Origin: CADEDH01 sp041394285
GTDB taxonomy: Bacteria; Actinomycetota; Acidimicrobiia; Acidimicrobiales; SZUA-35
Direction of reading: 5' to 3'
Assembly: GCA_041394285.1 (NCBI GenBank)
Contig: JAWKIL010000005.1
Span: 248,001-312,000, forward strand
DNA: 64,000 bases
The notes beneath the pieces were generated by a model. It saw only the letters and a program-made list of their open reading frames with translations. It was not told the DNA's origin and ran no database searches. Of this stretch, positions 1 to 7,587 are shown one piece after another; positions within the stretch are counted from its first letter, which is position 1; every line of letters starts with the position of its first letter. Made by a program: the position numbers and the translations under genes.

Positions 1-492
1 CACTTCGGCGACAGTGCCGGCCTCCTCACCGCCCTGGCCGAGGAGGGTTTCCGATACCTGCACGCCGCCCTGGTCGAGTCGGCCGAGGGCGCCACCTCGG
101 CGGCCGACCGGTTGGTCCGCATCGCCCGGGCCTATGTGTCGGTGGCCCACGACCATCCGGCCCACTGCGCCGTGATGTTCCGGGCCGACCTGATCCGCCG
201 CGACGATCCCGGCTGCCGGGAGTGGGGCGACAAGGCCTACCAGGAGCTGGCGTCGGGCCTCGAGGCGCTGCGGGACGAGGAGGGATCGAACCTCGACGTC
301 GGGGAGGCGGCCGGCCTGTGCTGGTCCACCATGCAGGGCCTGGTGGTGCTGTACCCGGGCATGGTGGAGCGGGAGATCAAGCACGCGACCGAGGCCGGAG
401 CCGAGGGCTACCGGCCCGAGAGCATCGAGGACCGGGCCGAGCGCTACGGCTACCTGCTCCTGGCCGGGCTCAGCCGATCCCGAGGAGCTTGA
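1..492 (+). CDS. TetR/AcrR-family regulator, C-terminal fragment
   Basis: The reading frame is open from base 1, so the gene begins upstream and its helix-turn-helix is missing. The visible 163 residues are all-helical. They open with HFGDSAGLLTALAEEGF, typical of the start of the ligand-binding/dimerisation region of TetR proteins with a WHG-type C-terminal domain. Family knowledge says such a protein is a ligand-responsive repressor; the ligand cannot be told from this part. The 3' end overlaps the convergent transporter gene by 23 nt. The family call rests on general resemblance, because the DNA-binding half is outside the window. Confidence 0.65.
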   Translation, partial: HFGDSAGLLTALAEEGFRYLHAALVESAEGATSAADRLVRIARAYVSVAHDHPAHCAVMFRADLIRRDDPGCREWGDKAYQELASGLEALRDEEGSNLDVGEAAGLCWSTMQGLVVLYPGMVEREIKHATEAGAEGYRPESIEDRAERYGYLLLAGLSRSRGA

Positions 493-1792
493 CCGCCGAG
501 ATCAGGGCCGCCGCCCCCACGAAGTCCACGGTGGAGGTCACCAACGGCACACCCACGGTGTCGGGGTCGGCCCGGAAGCGCACGGCGGCGATCGTGCCGA
601 AGTACGCCAGGGCCAGCACGAACACCACGGCCCCCACCGCCCCCACCAGCGACACGGCGGTCATGGCCAGTATCCCCGGGGTGTCCTTGCCCAGCAGCCG
701 GGCCGTCAGGTCGGCCCCCAGGCCGTTGAAGCAGTAGACGGGCACGGCCAGCACGGCCAGCAGCCGCATGCCTTCCCGTACCGCCCGCTCCGGCCGCCAC
801 CCGGGGGCGACCATGCCCAGGTGCAGGCTGGTGGCCAGGCTGGTCGACAGCAGGCCGCCCAGCGCCCCCGCGCTCGAGACGAAGGCCGGCAGCAGCACCA
901 GCAGGGCCGGGTAGCGTTTGAACGTCTCCAGCTGGTGCTCCAGGGTGACGCCGGCCAGGCTGGACAGCACGGCGGCCAGGGTGAGCACCGGCACCGAGTC
1001 CCGCATGATCTGGCGCAGCCGGGGCCGGGCCGACCAGAGCCCCCGCACGCCGGCGGCGAGGGCCATCACGGAGGCGACCAGGGCCACGACCTCGGTGGGG
1101 AAGCTCCGGCCCACCACGAAGGTGGCGGCCCACAGGCAGGGCACGGTCACCACGTCGCCCAGGGTCGACACCGCCGGGGCCACCAGGTTGTCGAGGTCCC
1201 AGCCCTGGCGTACGGCCAGGGCCACCAGGGTGAGCGTGGCCAGCAGCACGATCCCGGAGGCCAGCAGCCCACCGACCAGGGCGATCGTGGTGAGGTCGAG
1301 CACCGACACCGATCCCTCCACCCGCCCCACGGTGTACATGCCCTTGGCCACCAGGGCCAGGATGGGGGCCAGGGCGGCGGTGAGCAGCATGGAGCTGGCC
1401 ACGTTGTCGCCCAGCACGGTGCCGGGGGCGAGCGACGGGCGGTAGTCGCCCAGGTGGACCGAGGTGGAGATGCGGCTCCCGAGGGCGGAGAACAGGTTGC
1501 CCCGCAGCCCGATGGCCGCCGGCACCATCACCAGCAGGCCGGGGAAGTCGGTGAAGGTGTCGGTGATCGAGCCCAGAATCGCCCCCGCCACCAGGCTGGT
1601 GAGCGAGTTGAGGCCGAGCGCCACGAGGCTCTGGGCCGAGCTGCGGGTGTCGGGGCCGAGCAGGGCCAGCAGTCGGCGGGGCGCGGGGGCGAGGCGGCGG
1701 GGCCGGGGGAGCCGGGAATCCAGGACCGGTCGCCAGCCCGGACGCCAGGCCCAGAGCCGGAAGGGAGGCAGGGCACGGCGAGCGATTGGCAA
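470..1792 (-). CDS. MgtE-type divalent cation transporter with two tandem membrane domains
   Basis: This 440-residue membrane protein has about ten hydrophobic segments in two similar halves (roughly residues 45-235 and 250-440). Each half has an MgtE-like motif: VPAAIGLRGNLFSALGSR in the first, LPAFVSSAGALGGLLSTSLA in the second, followed by DLDNLVAPAVSTLGD and DPDTVGVPLVTSTVDF respectively. The arrangement resembles eukaryotic SLC41 carriers and their bacterial relatives: two MgtE membrane domains in one chain, without the cytoplasmic N and CBS domains that gate classical MgtE. Mg2+ or a similar cation is the likely substrate, by family. The start is a TTG with no clear ribosome-binding site, and the N-terminal 40 residues are Pro/Arg-rich, so the start is uncertain. 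Confidence 0.75.
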   Translation of the reverse strand: MPIARRALPPFRLWAWRPGWRPVLDSRLPRPRRLAPAPRRLLALLGPDTRSSAQSLVALGLNSLTSLVAGAILGSITDTFTDFPGLLVMVPAAIGLRGNLFSALGSRISTSVHLGDYRPSLAPGTVLGDNVASSMLLTAALAPILALVAKGMYTVGRVEGSVSVLDLTTIALVGGLLASGIVLLATLTLVALAVRQGWDLDNLVAPAVSTLGDVVTVPCLWAATFVVGRSFPTEVVALVASVMALAAGVRGLWSARPRLRQIMRDSVPVLTLAAVLSSLAGVTLEHQLETFKRYPALLVLLPAFVSSAGALGGLLSTSLATSLHLGMVAPGWRPERAVREGMRLLAVLAVPVYCFNGLGADLTARLLGKDTPGILAMTAVSLVGAVGAVVFVLALAYFGTIAAVRFRADPDTVGVPLVTSTVDFVGAAALISAVKLLGIG

Positions 1793-1923
1793 TTCTGCCC
1801 GAAAAGAGGAGCGGCCCGGTCCTGATCGCTAGCATCCCGCCTGCGTCAACAGTGATCTGCAACGATGTCGACCACTGAGCCTGTTCAGCCGGGGCGGCCG
1901 AAAGAGGGGAGAGGGCCTCAATC

Positions 1924-2427
1924 ATGATCAAGTCCAACGTCATCTCAAGGCGAGCGTCGCGGCGGATCGCCACCGCGGGTGCTGTCGCCGTGGCCGCACT
2001 GCTCACCGGGCTGAACGGCTCGCCGGTGTCGGCCGAGACCATCGAGGTCGAGGTGGGCACCCAGGTGTTCTCCGGCGCCGCCGGTTCCACCGTCACCCTC
2101 GGCTCGACCGACGTGCCGGCCGCCCTCAAGGGCCAGAGCTGCAACCTGGCGGTGGAGATCATCAACCAGGACTCGGTGCACCCCGGCAACTCCATCTCGG
2201 TCACCAGCGGCTCCAGCAGCGTCAAGATCGACAAGGTCGAGGAGGAGCCTGACACCACCGTCAAGGGCGGCGGTGTGCTCACGCTGGACAGCACGGTCGA
2301 GATCAAGCTGACGTTCGGCGCCGAGGGCACCTCCAGCATCGGCTCGGACCTCAAGGTCACCTGCGAGACCCTGCCCCCGGCTCCGCCCGCCCCGCCGGTG
2401 AAGCAGACCCCGAAGTTCACCGGCTGA
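1924..2427 (+). CDS. small secreted protein of unknown function
   Basis: The 167-residue product has an arginine-rich n-region (SRRASRR), a hydrophobic core and a probable signal-peptidase site after SPVSA near residue 37. The mature part is Thr/Ser/Gly-rich and looks like an all-beta domain. It has two cysteines (QSCNL and VTCET) that could form a disulfide, and it ends in a Pro-rich tail (PPAPPAPPVKQ). A purine-rich ribosome-binding site (GGGGAGAGGG) precedes the ATG. The L,D-transpeptidase gene starts 11 nt downstream, so the two are probably cotranscribed and both act outside the membrane. I do not recognise the family. Confidence 0.6.
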   Translation: MIKSNVISRRASRRIATAGAVAVAALLTGLNGSPVSAETIEVEVGTQVFSGAAGSTVTLGSTDVPAALKGQSCNLAVEIINQDSVHPGNSISVTSGSSSVKIDKVEEEPDTTVKGGGVLTLDSTVEIKLTFGAEGTSSIGSDLKVTCETLPPAPPAPPVKQTPKFTG

Positions 2428-2438
2428 TCAACCGCCCG

Positions 2439-3356
2439 GTGCTGGTGCGTTCCCCTCGGCACCTGATCCCGTCGCTGCTCGTCACCGCCGCGCTGGCCCT
2501 GGCCGGCTGCGGCGGGGGCTCCGGTGGCGACACGGCCACGGCCACGGTCACCTCGGCCGCGCCGGTGGCCCCCACGGCCAGCATCGCCATCCTGCCGCCC
2601 GGCTCCGACACGGCGCCGGGCGTCGGCGCGCCCGGTACCACCACTGCGCCCGGTACCGGGTCGGCCTCTCCCGGCCCCGCCCCCGGCGCCGGGCCGGGCC
2701 CGGCGGCGTCGCACCCCGTCCTCGCCGACGTGCCCACGTCGGTGACCGTGGTGGCCACGGCCACCGTGCCCAAGCTGACGGCCCGGTCCGAGCCGAGCGA
2801 CGGAGCGAAGGCGGTGGCGTCGCTGGCCAACCCGATCCCGTCGGGCACGCCGCTGGTGGTGCAGGTGGTACCCGGGTCGGCCGGTTCGGCCGACGGGGAG
2901 TGGATCGAGGCGCTGCTCCCGGTGGAGCCGAACGGGACCACGGGCTGGGTACGCAAGAGCGAGGTCCAGCTGTCGAGCACGCCGTACCGGATCTACGTCG
3001 ACCGGGCGTCGTACTCCCTGCAGGTCTACGACCAGGGCCAGCTGTGGATCGACACCACGATCGCGGTGGGCACCGGCGACACCCCCACCCCGGTGGGCGA
3101 CTTCTACCTGCTCGAGCTGCTGAAGCCGCCCAATCCCAAGGGCGACTACGGACCCTACGCCTTCGGCCTGTCGGGGTTCAGTGAGGTGCTCGACGGGTTC
3201 GCCGGGGCCGACACCGCCGTCATCGGGATCCACGGCACCAATGACCCCTCGGCGCTGGGGACCGACGTGAGCCACGGGTGCATCCGGGTCGACAACTCGG
3301 TGATCACCGAGCTCGCCACCGCCGTGCCCCTCGGAACCCCGGTCCGGATCACGTGA
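2439..3356 (+). CDS. L,D-transpeptidase (YkuD) lipoprotein with an SH3-like domain
   Basis: The 305-residue protein starts with a lipoprotein signal (lipobox LALAGC, Cys near residue 24). A Thr/Pro/Ala/Gly-rich linker follows to about residue 100, then an SH3b-like segment (VTVVATATVPKLTARSEP to TTGWVRKSEV), then a YkuD domain. The catalytic region has HGTND and SHGCIRV with the nucleophilic cysteine. The family forms 3-3 or protein cross-links on peptidoglycan tetrapeptides in the cell wall, so an extracytoplasmic, membrane-anchored role fits. The GTG start is 11 nt after the upstream secreted-protein gene. The 3' end faces the convergent flavin monooxygenase gene with only 9 nt between them. 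Confidence 0.88.
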   Translation: MLVRSPRHLIPSLLVTAALALAGCGGGSGGDTATATVTSAAPVAPTASIAILPPGSDTAPGVGAPGTTTAPGTGSASPGPAPGAGPGPAASHPVLADVPTSVTVVATATVPKLTARSEPSDGAKAVASLANPIPSGTPLVVQVVPGSAGSADGEWIEALLPVEPNGTTGWVRKSEVQLSSTPYRIYVDRASYSLQVYDQGQLWIDTTIAVGTGDTPTPVGDFYLLELLKPPNPKGDYGPYAFGLSGFSEVLDGFAGADTAVIGIHGTNDPSALGTDVSHGCIRVDNSVITELATAVPLGTPVRIT

Positions 3357-3365
3357 CGCTCGCCG

Positions 3366-4649
3366 TCAGCCCACCCGGGCACCGGGCGGGATGATGGGGT
3401 CGGCGGTGTTGAGGGTGTCGGCGGCGAAGCCGGCGGCCTGCTTGTAGCCGGCCATGAAGGCGTCGACCTCGGCCGGCGCCAGCACGTCGTCGATGTCGTC
3501 GAACTCGCCCCCGCAGCGCTCCTCCACCAGGCCCAGGATGGCGATGGGGCCGGCCCCCCGGTTGCGGAGCACCAGCGACGACAGCGGCTCCAGCAGCTGG
3601 GCCTCGTAGGCGGCCAGGGCCTCGGGCCCCACCCCATGGGCCAGGAACTCGGCCCCCAGCACCCGGGCATCCACGATGGCCTGGCTGGCCCCGTTGGAGC
3701 CGGTGGGATACATCACGTGGGCCGCGTCGCCGATCAGGGCCACCCGGCCCTCGACCCAGCGGTCCACCGGGTCACGGTCGACGCACGGGTACTCGTAGAC
3801 CACCTCGGCCCGCCGGATCAGGGCTGGCACGTCGAGCCAGCTGAACCGCCAGGGCTCGAACAGGTGGACGAACTTCTCTATCGGTACCCGCTGGTTCCAG
3901 TCGGCCTCCATGTCGGCCGCCCGGGCCGCCCGCTCGGCTTCGGGGTAGGTGATCTCGGCGATCCAGTTCTGCACCTGGAGGCCGGTGGCGGGGTCGGCCT
4001 CCGAGATCGGGTAGTGGATGAACCGGTGGTCCATCGTGCCGATGAGGGTGAACGAGGCGCCGCTGCGGATGGGCTCACCCAGCGACGTGCCCCGCCAGAA
4101 GATGGCGCCGCCCCACTGGGGTGGGCCCTGGTCGGGGTGCATCTGGGCCCGCACGGCGGAGCGGATGCCGTCGGCCCCGAGGAGGACGTCGCCGGGCTCG
4201 TCCCACGCCGTGCCGTCCCGGGCCTCGATGCGGGCCACCACCCCGTCGGCGGTGTTGCGGTAGGAGGCCACCCGGGCCCCGGTGACCACGGCGTCGGGGC
4301 CGAGGCGGTCGAGCACGGCCCGGTAGAGCAGCATCTGCAGCCCGCCCCGGTGCACCGAGTACTGGGGCCAGCGGTAGCCGGCCAGCCGGCCCCGGGGTTC
4401 GGCGTAGACGTCGAGCCCGTTGGGGGCCACGAGGGCCCACTCCCGGGCTTCGATGCCCACGCCGGGCACCTCGTCGGCCAGGCCCAGATCGAACAGCTCC
4501 CGCACCGCGTTGGGCTGCAGGTTGATGCCGAGGCCGAGGGGCTGGAGCTGGCGGACGGACTCGAACACCTTCACCGGCACGCCGATCTGGTGGCAGGTGA
4601 GGGCGGCGGCGAGGCCGGCGATCCCCCCGCCGGAGATGAGCACGGTCAT
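3366..4649 (-). CDS. FAD-dependent monooxygenase, PhzS-like group A flavoprotein
   Basis: The 427-residue protein opens with the Rossmann motif SGGGIAGLAAAL. It carries the DG-type motif LLGADGIRSAVRAQMHPDQ and the second FAD motif ALIGDAAHVMYPTGSNGASQ, so it is a group A flavin hydroxylase. Stretches such as LQPLGLGINLQPNAV, YSVHRGGLQMLL and YPCVDRDPVDRW closely recall PhzS (5-methylphenazine-1-carboxylate monooxygenase) as I remember it. No phenazine genes are nearby, so an aromatic hydroxylation of unknown substrate is the safer reading. A TACTCT hexamer lies 8 nt before the ATG and there is no Shine-Dalgarno, suggesting a leaderless transcript. Confidence 0.85.
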   Translation of the reverse strand: MTVLISGGGIAGLAAALTCHQIGVPVKVFESVRQLQPLGLGINLQPNAVRELFDLGLADEVPGVGIEAREWALVAPNGLDVYAEPRGRLAGYRWPQYSVHRGGLQMLLYRAVLDRLGPDAVVTGARVASYRNTADGVVARIEARDGTAWDEPGDVLLGADGIRSAVRAQMHPDQGPPQWGGAIFWRGTSLGEPIRSGASFTLIGTMDHRFIHYPISEADPATGLQVQNWIAEITYPEAERAARAADMEADWNQRVPIEKFVHLFEPWRFSWLDVPALIRRAEVVYEYPCVDRDPVDRWVEGRVALIGDAAHVMYPTGSNGASQAIVDARVLGAEFLAHGVGPEALAAYEAQLLEPLSSLVLRNRGAGPIAILGLVEERCGGEFDDIDDVLAPAEVDAFMAGYKQAAGFAADTLNTADPIIPPGARVG

Positions 4650-4657
4650 GGCCGGCC

Positions 4658-4663
4658 AGAGTA
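4658..4663 (-). promoter_or_regulatory. putative -10 element (TACTCT), leaderless transcript
   Basis: TACTCT on the minus strand ends 8 nt before the ATG of the flavin monooxygenase, and there is no ribosome-binding site. This fits a TANNNT -10 box placing transcription start at or next to the start codon. Confidence 0.45.
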
Positions 4664-4700
4664 CCGGCTCGGCTGAGCCGACTCAGATTCTGATTGCCCG

Positions 4701-4797
4701 CCGCAGTGTTCCCGGGCGGCGCCTGCCGCAGTGTTCCCGGGCGGCGCCTGCCGCAGTGTTCCCGGGCGGCGTCCGCCGCAATGGCCCCGGCGGCGAT
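4701..4797. repeat. 25-bp tandem repeat, four copies, last degenerate
   Basis: Three near-identical 25-bp units start at 4701, 4726 and 4751 (CCGCAGTGTTCCCGGGCGGC plus GCCTG or GTCCG), followed by a diverged fourth unit from 4776. Each holds the palindromes CCCGGG and (in two) GGCGCC. The array fills the divergent gap between the flavin monooxygenase and the LLM oxidoreductase, just outside their predicted -10 boxes. Confidence 0.85.
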
Positions 4798-4804
4798 GCT
4801 GGCA

Positions 4805-4810
4805 TAGCCT
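4805..4810 (+). promoter_or_regulatory. putative -10 element (TAGCCT), leaderless transcript
   Basis: TAGCCT is followed by 6 nt and then the ATG of the LLM oxidoreductase at 4817, with no Shine-Dalgarno in between. Confidence 0.45.
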
Positions 4811-4816
4811 GCGGCC

Positions 4817-5683
4817 ATGCAGATCGGCGCCGTGCTACCCCACAACGAGATCGGGACCGACCCGGGAGCCATCAAGGCCTACCTCCAGGGTGTGGAGGAG
4901 CTGGGGATGACCCACCTCCTGATCTACGACCATGTGATGGGGGTCAAGCGGGAGAGCGGGTTCAAGGGCCCGTACGACTCCGATACCGCCTTCCACGAGC
5001 CGTTCGCCTTCTTCGGCTTCGCCGCCGCCGTCACCGAGCGGATCGAGCTGGTCACCACCGTGCTGATCCTGCCCCAGCGCCAGACGGTGCTGGTGGCCAA
5101 GCAGGCGGCCGAGATCGCCCTGCTCTCCAACAACCGGCTCCGCCTCGGTGTGGGCACCGGCTGGAACAAGGTGGAGTACACGGCGCTCAACGAGAACTTC
5201 CACAACCGGGGCAAGCGCCAGGCCGAGCAGGTTGAGCTGATGCGCAAGCTGTGGACGTCGGACGTGTTCGACTACCAGGGCCAGTACCACACGATCGAGA
5301 ACGCCAGCATCAACCCCCGGCCCACCCAGCCGGTGCCGATCTGGTTCGGCGGGTCGGCGCCGGCCCTGCTGGAGCGGTGCGCCAAGCTGGGCGACGGGTT
5401 CATGCCGCTGGGGGGAGCCAACGACAAGTCGGCCGCCATCCTGGCCGAGATCCGCCGCATACGTGAGGGGGCCGGGCTGTCGATGGACGGGTTCGGCGTG
5501 CAGTCCCAGGCCCAGTGGGCCGGCGGCAACCCCGAGCGGTGGCGGGCCCACGCCTCCACCTGGAAAGAGATCGGGGCCACCCACATCGCCGTCGCCACCC
5601 ACCAGGCCGAGCTGACCGACGTCGACGGCCACCTGGCCCGCATCGCCGAGTACCGCGACGCCACCGCCGACCTGTTCGACTGA
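4817..5683 (+). CDS. LLM-class F420-dependent oxidoreductase
   Basis: The 288-residue protein has the bacterial luciferase-like (TIM barrel) pattern. It shows an N-terminal MQIGAVLPHNEIGTDP strand, LIYDHVMG, the hydrophobic strand LVTTVLILPQRQ, RLRLGVGTGWNKVEY, and the C-terminal signature PVPIWFGGSAPALLERCAKL. Length and motifs match the probable F420-dependent group (TIGR03619 type) common in actinobacteria. Members oxidise or reduce small organic substrates using F420; the substrate is unknown here. It is followed after 16 nt by a PhyH dioxygenase, probably in one transcript. The start is supported by the upstream leaderless-type -10 box. Confidence 0.88.
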   Translation: MQIGAVLPHNEIGTDPGAIKAYLQGVEELGMTHLLIYDHVMGVKRESGFKGPYDSDTAFHEPFAFFGFAAAVTERIELVTTVLILPQRQTVLVAKQAAEIALLSNNRLRLGVGTGWNKVEYTALNENFHNRGKRQAEQVELMRKLWTSDVFDYQGQYHTIENASINPRPTQPVPIWFGGSAPALLERCAKLGDGFMPLGGANDKSAAILAEIRRIREGAGLSMDGFGVQSQAQWAGGNPERWRAHASTWKEIGATHIAVATHQAELTDVDGHLARIAEYRDATADLFD

Positions 5684-5699
5684 CCCAGGGGGAGTCGCC

Positions 5700-6587
5700 A
5701 TGAGCTTGCTGGAGGATCGGGTCCTCACCGAGGCCGACCGGGCCCGCTACGAGGCCGACGGGTACCTGCTGCTGCCGTCGTTCGTGAGCCGGGAATGGCT
5801 CGACGAGCTGCGGGCGGCGGCGGCCGAGTTCGTGGAGGAGAGCCGGGCGCTCACGGCCTCCACCAAGCGGATCGACGTGGAGCCCGACCACACGGCCGAG
5901 CGGCCCCGGCTGCGGCGGTTGGTGTCGCCGCTCGACCAGCACGAGACCTTCCGCCGCTTCACGCTGGAGGGACCGCCGGCCCAGCTGGCCATGGAGCTGC
6001 TGGGCGGCCCGGTGCGGTTCCACCACTCGAAGCTCAACTACAAGTGGTCCGACGGCGGGGCCGAGGTGAAGTGGCACCAGGACATCCAGTTCTGGCCCCA
6101 CACCGACTTCTCGCCCCTCACGATCGGCGTCTACCTCGACGACGTGGACGACGAGATGGGCCCGATGGGGGTCGTGCCGGGCTCGCAGGCCGGCCCCTTG
6201 TACGACCAGTACGACGAGGCCGGCACCTGGGTCGGGGCCATGCGGGCCGACGACATCGCCGCCGCCGTACGCCCCGACGCCGTGGCCTGGCTCCAGGGCC
6301 CCGCCGGGTCGGTGACGATCCACAACTGCTGCATCGTCCACGGCTCGGTGCCGAACTCGTCGCCCCGGCCCCGGCCGCTGCTGCTCCAGACGTACTCCGC
6401 CGTCGACTCGTACCCGATCGCCGGCATCGGGGCCAACGGCGTCACCGGCCGCCACGGCGGCACCGTGATCGGTGGCCCCGCCGGCCAGCAGCTCACGGTC
6501 GGCGGCCGCGCCATGCGGGGCGCCCCCGACTGGTCCCGCCGGGGCGCCGCCCCCACCATCTTCGGCTCCCAGCAGCACGACCGCTGA
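5700..6587 (+). CDS. phytanoyl-CoA dioxygenase (PhyH) family Fe(II)/2-oxoglutarate oxygenase
   Basis: The 295-residue protein has the PhyH double-stranded beta-helix signature. The iron-binding HxD is in VKWHQDIQFWPHTD (about residue 125), the distal histidine is in IVHGSVPNSS, and the 2-oxoglutarate-binding arginine lies a few residues later (PRPRPLLLQ). The region SPLTIGVYLDDVDDEMGPM is also typical. The family hydroxylates CoA thioesters or free small molecules; the substrate is not evident. A GGGGGAG ribosome-binding site precedes the ATG, and the gene is 16 nt from the LLM oxidoreductase, so the two may act on the same compound. A perfect inverted repeat follows the stop. Confidence 0.88.
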   Translation: MSLLEDRVLTEADRARYEADGYLLLPSFVSREWLDELRAAAAEFVEESRALTASTKRIDVEPDHTAERPRLRRLVSPLDQHETFRRFTLEGPPAQLAMELLGGPVRFHHSKLNYKWSDGGAEVKWHQDIQFWPHTDFSPLTIGVYLDDVDDEMGPMGVVPGSQAGPLYDQYDEAGTWVGAMRADDIAAAVRPDAVAWLQGPAGSVTIHNCCIVHGSVPNSSPRPRPLLLQTYSAVDSYPIAGIGANGVTGRHGGTVIGGPAGQQLTVGGRAMRGAPDWSRRGAAPTIFGSQQHDR

Positions 6588-6610
6588 CGCCCGCTGGGCC
6601 CCCTCTCGGC

Positions 6611-6663
6611 CCGAACCTTGTCGACAAATGCCGGCAGAGGCGGCACAAGGTGACAAGGTTCGG
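6611..6663. repeat. perfect 12-bp inverted repeat with 29-nt loop
   Basis: CCGAACCTTGTC (6611-6622) is matched exactly by GACAAGGTTCGG (6652-6663). The loop contains a second short stem, TGCCG/CGGCA. It lies between the convergent dioxygenase and HAD phosphatase genes, so it may serve as a bidirectional terminator or be a REP-like element. There is no U-tract. Confidence 0.7.
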
Positions 6664-6719
6664 CTCGGTGCGCGAAATGCCGTCGGCGGGGGCGGGGCGG
6701 GGCGGTGCGGTGCGGGCGG

Positions 6720-7556
6720 TCAGCTGAGAGAGCGGCAGATGTCGACGATGGCGCACCACCCGCCTTCGCCCGGCGGGTCGATGAGCTGGTCGGCGGCGGC
6801 CAGCACGGCGGGCTCGGCGGTGCGCACGGCGACGGCGTGGCCGGCGCCCTGCAACAGCTCCAGGTCGTTGGCGGCGTCACCCACCCCCAGGATCTCGTCG
6901 GGCCCGATCCCGGCCGCCTCGGCGTAGGCCAGCACACCGGCCCACTTCGACGCCGGCAGCGGGATCACCGACAGCGACGTGCCCCCGTAGAGCGAGTCCT
7001 GGGTGAGCGTGGCCCGGGCCACACCGGCGGCGGTGACGGCGGCGGCCACCGGGGCCAGCACGCTGAGCTCGCCCCCGATCACGGTGAACGCCGCCACCCG
7101 GTGCCGGGGCACGCTCTCTTCCAGCGGCCCGACGACGGCCCACTGCAGCAGGCTCTCGGCCCGGCCCGCCCCCGGCGTGGGGGGCCGGTGGGCCGGCTCG
7201 GTTGCCAGCAGCACGTCGAGCTCGGGATGGTCGACGAACACGTTGGGGGCCAGGCCCCGCTCCAGGAACTCGGCCAGCACGGCGGCCGACTCGGCCGCCT
7301 CGAACAACGACTCGTGGAACCGCCGGCCGGCCGCCCAGTCCTCCCCGAACGTGCCGTCCAGGCACACGGCGGCCAGGGCGTCGAGGCCGTTGTCGGCCAG
7401 GGCGGTGCGGGCGCTGCGGGGCCGGCGCCCGGTGGCGGCCAGCACGGTGATGCCGGCCGCCACCAGCTCCCCGAGCGCGGCCCGCACCTCGGGCCGCACC
7501 TGGATCGAGCGGTCCCACAGCGTGCCGTCGAGGTCGGTGGCGACGAGGCGGATCAC
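6720..7556 (-). CDS. HAD-superfamily hydrolase, Cof/class IIB type
   Basis: The 278-residue protein has all four HAD motifs: DLDGTLWD near the N-terminus (nucleophile and acid aspartates), the threonine of ATGRRP, the lysine of ASKWAG, and GVGDAANDLELL. The large cap between motifs I/II and III marks the Cof-like IIB subfamily, which dephosphorylates sugar phosphates or similar metabolites. The GTG start at VIRLVATDL is chosen because the frame's upstream extension is low-complexity and a GAGGAG ribosome-binding site sits about 10 nt before this GTG. It lies 31 nt downstream of the amidohydrolase on the same strand, probably the last gene of a three-gene operon. Confidence 0.85.
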   Translation of the reverse strand: MIRLVATDLDGTLWDRSIQVRPEVRAALGELVAAGITVLAATGRRPRSARTALADNGLDALAAVCLDGTFGEDWAAGRRFHESLFEAAESAAVLAEFLERGLAPNVFVDHPELDVLLATEPAHRPPTPGAGRAESLLQWAVVGPLEESVPRHRVAAFTVIGGELSVLAPVAAAVTAAGVARATLTQDSLYGGTSLSVIPLPASKWAGVLAYAEAAGIGPDEILGVGDAANDLELLQGAGHAVAVRTAEPAVLAAADQLIDPPGEGGWCAIVDICRSLS

Positions 7557-7587
7557 GGGCGGGCCCCTCTCCTCACAGGCAACCGGC

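Noticed and set aside
450..3275. A very long stop-free minus-strand frame opposite several clear genes
   Set aside because: High GC removes stops; the translation is Gly/Arg/Pro-rich without any domain, whereas the other strand encodes MgtE, secreted and YkuD proteins.
3366..4649. Phenazine biosynthesis locus from the PhzS-like gene
   Set aside because: No other phz genes are in the surrounding sequence.
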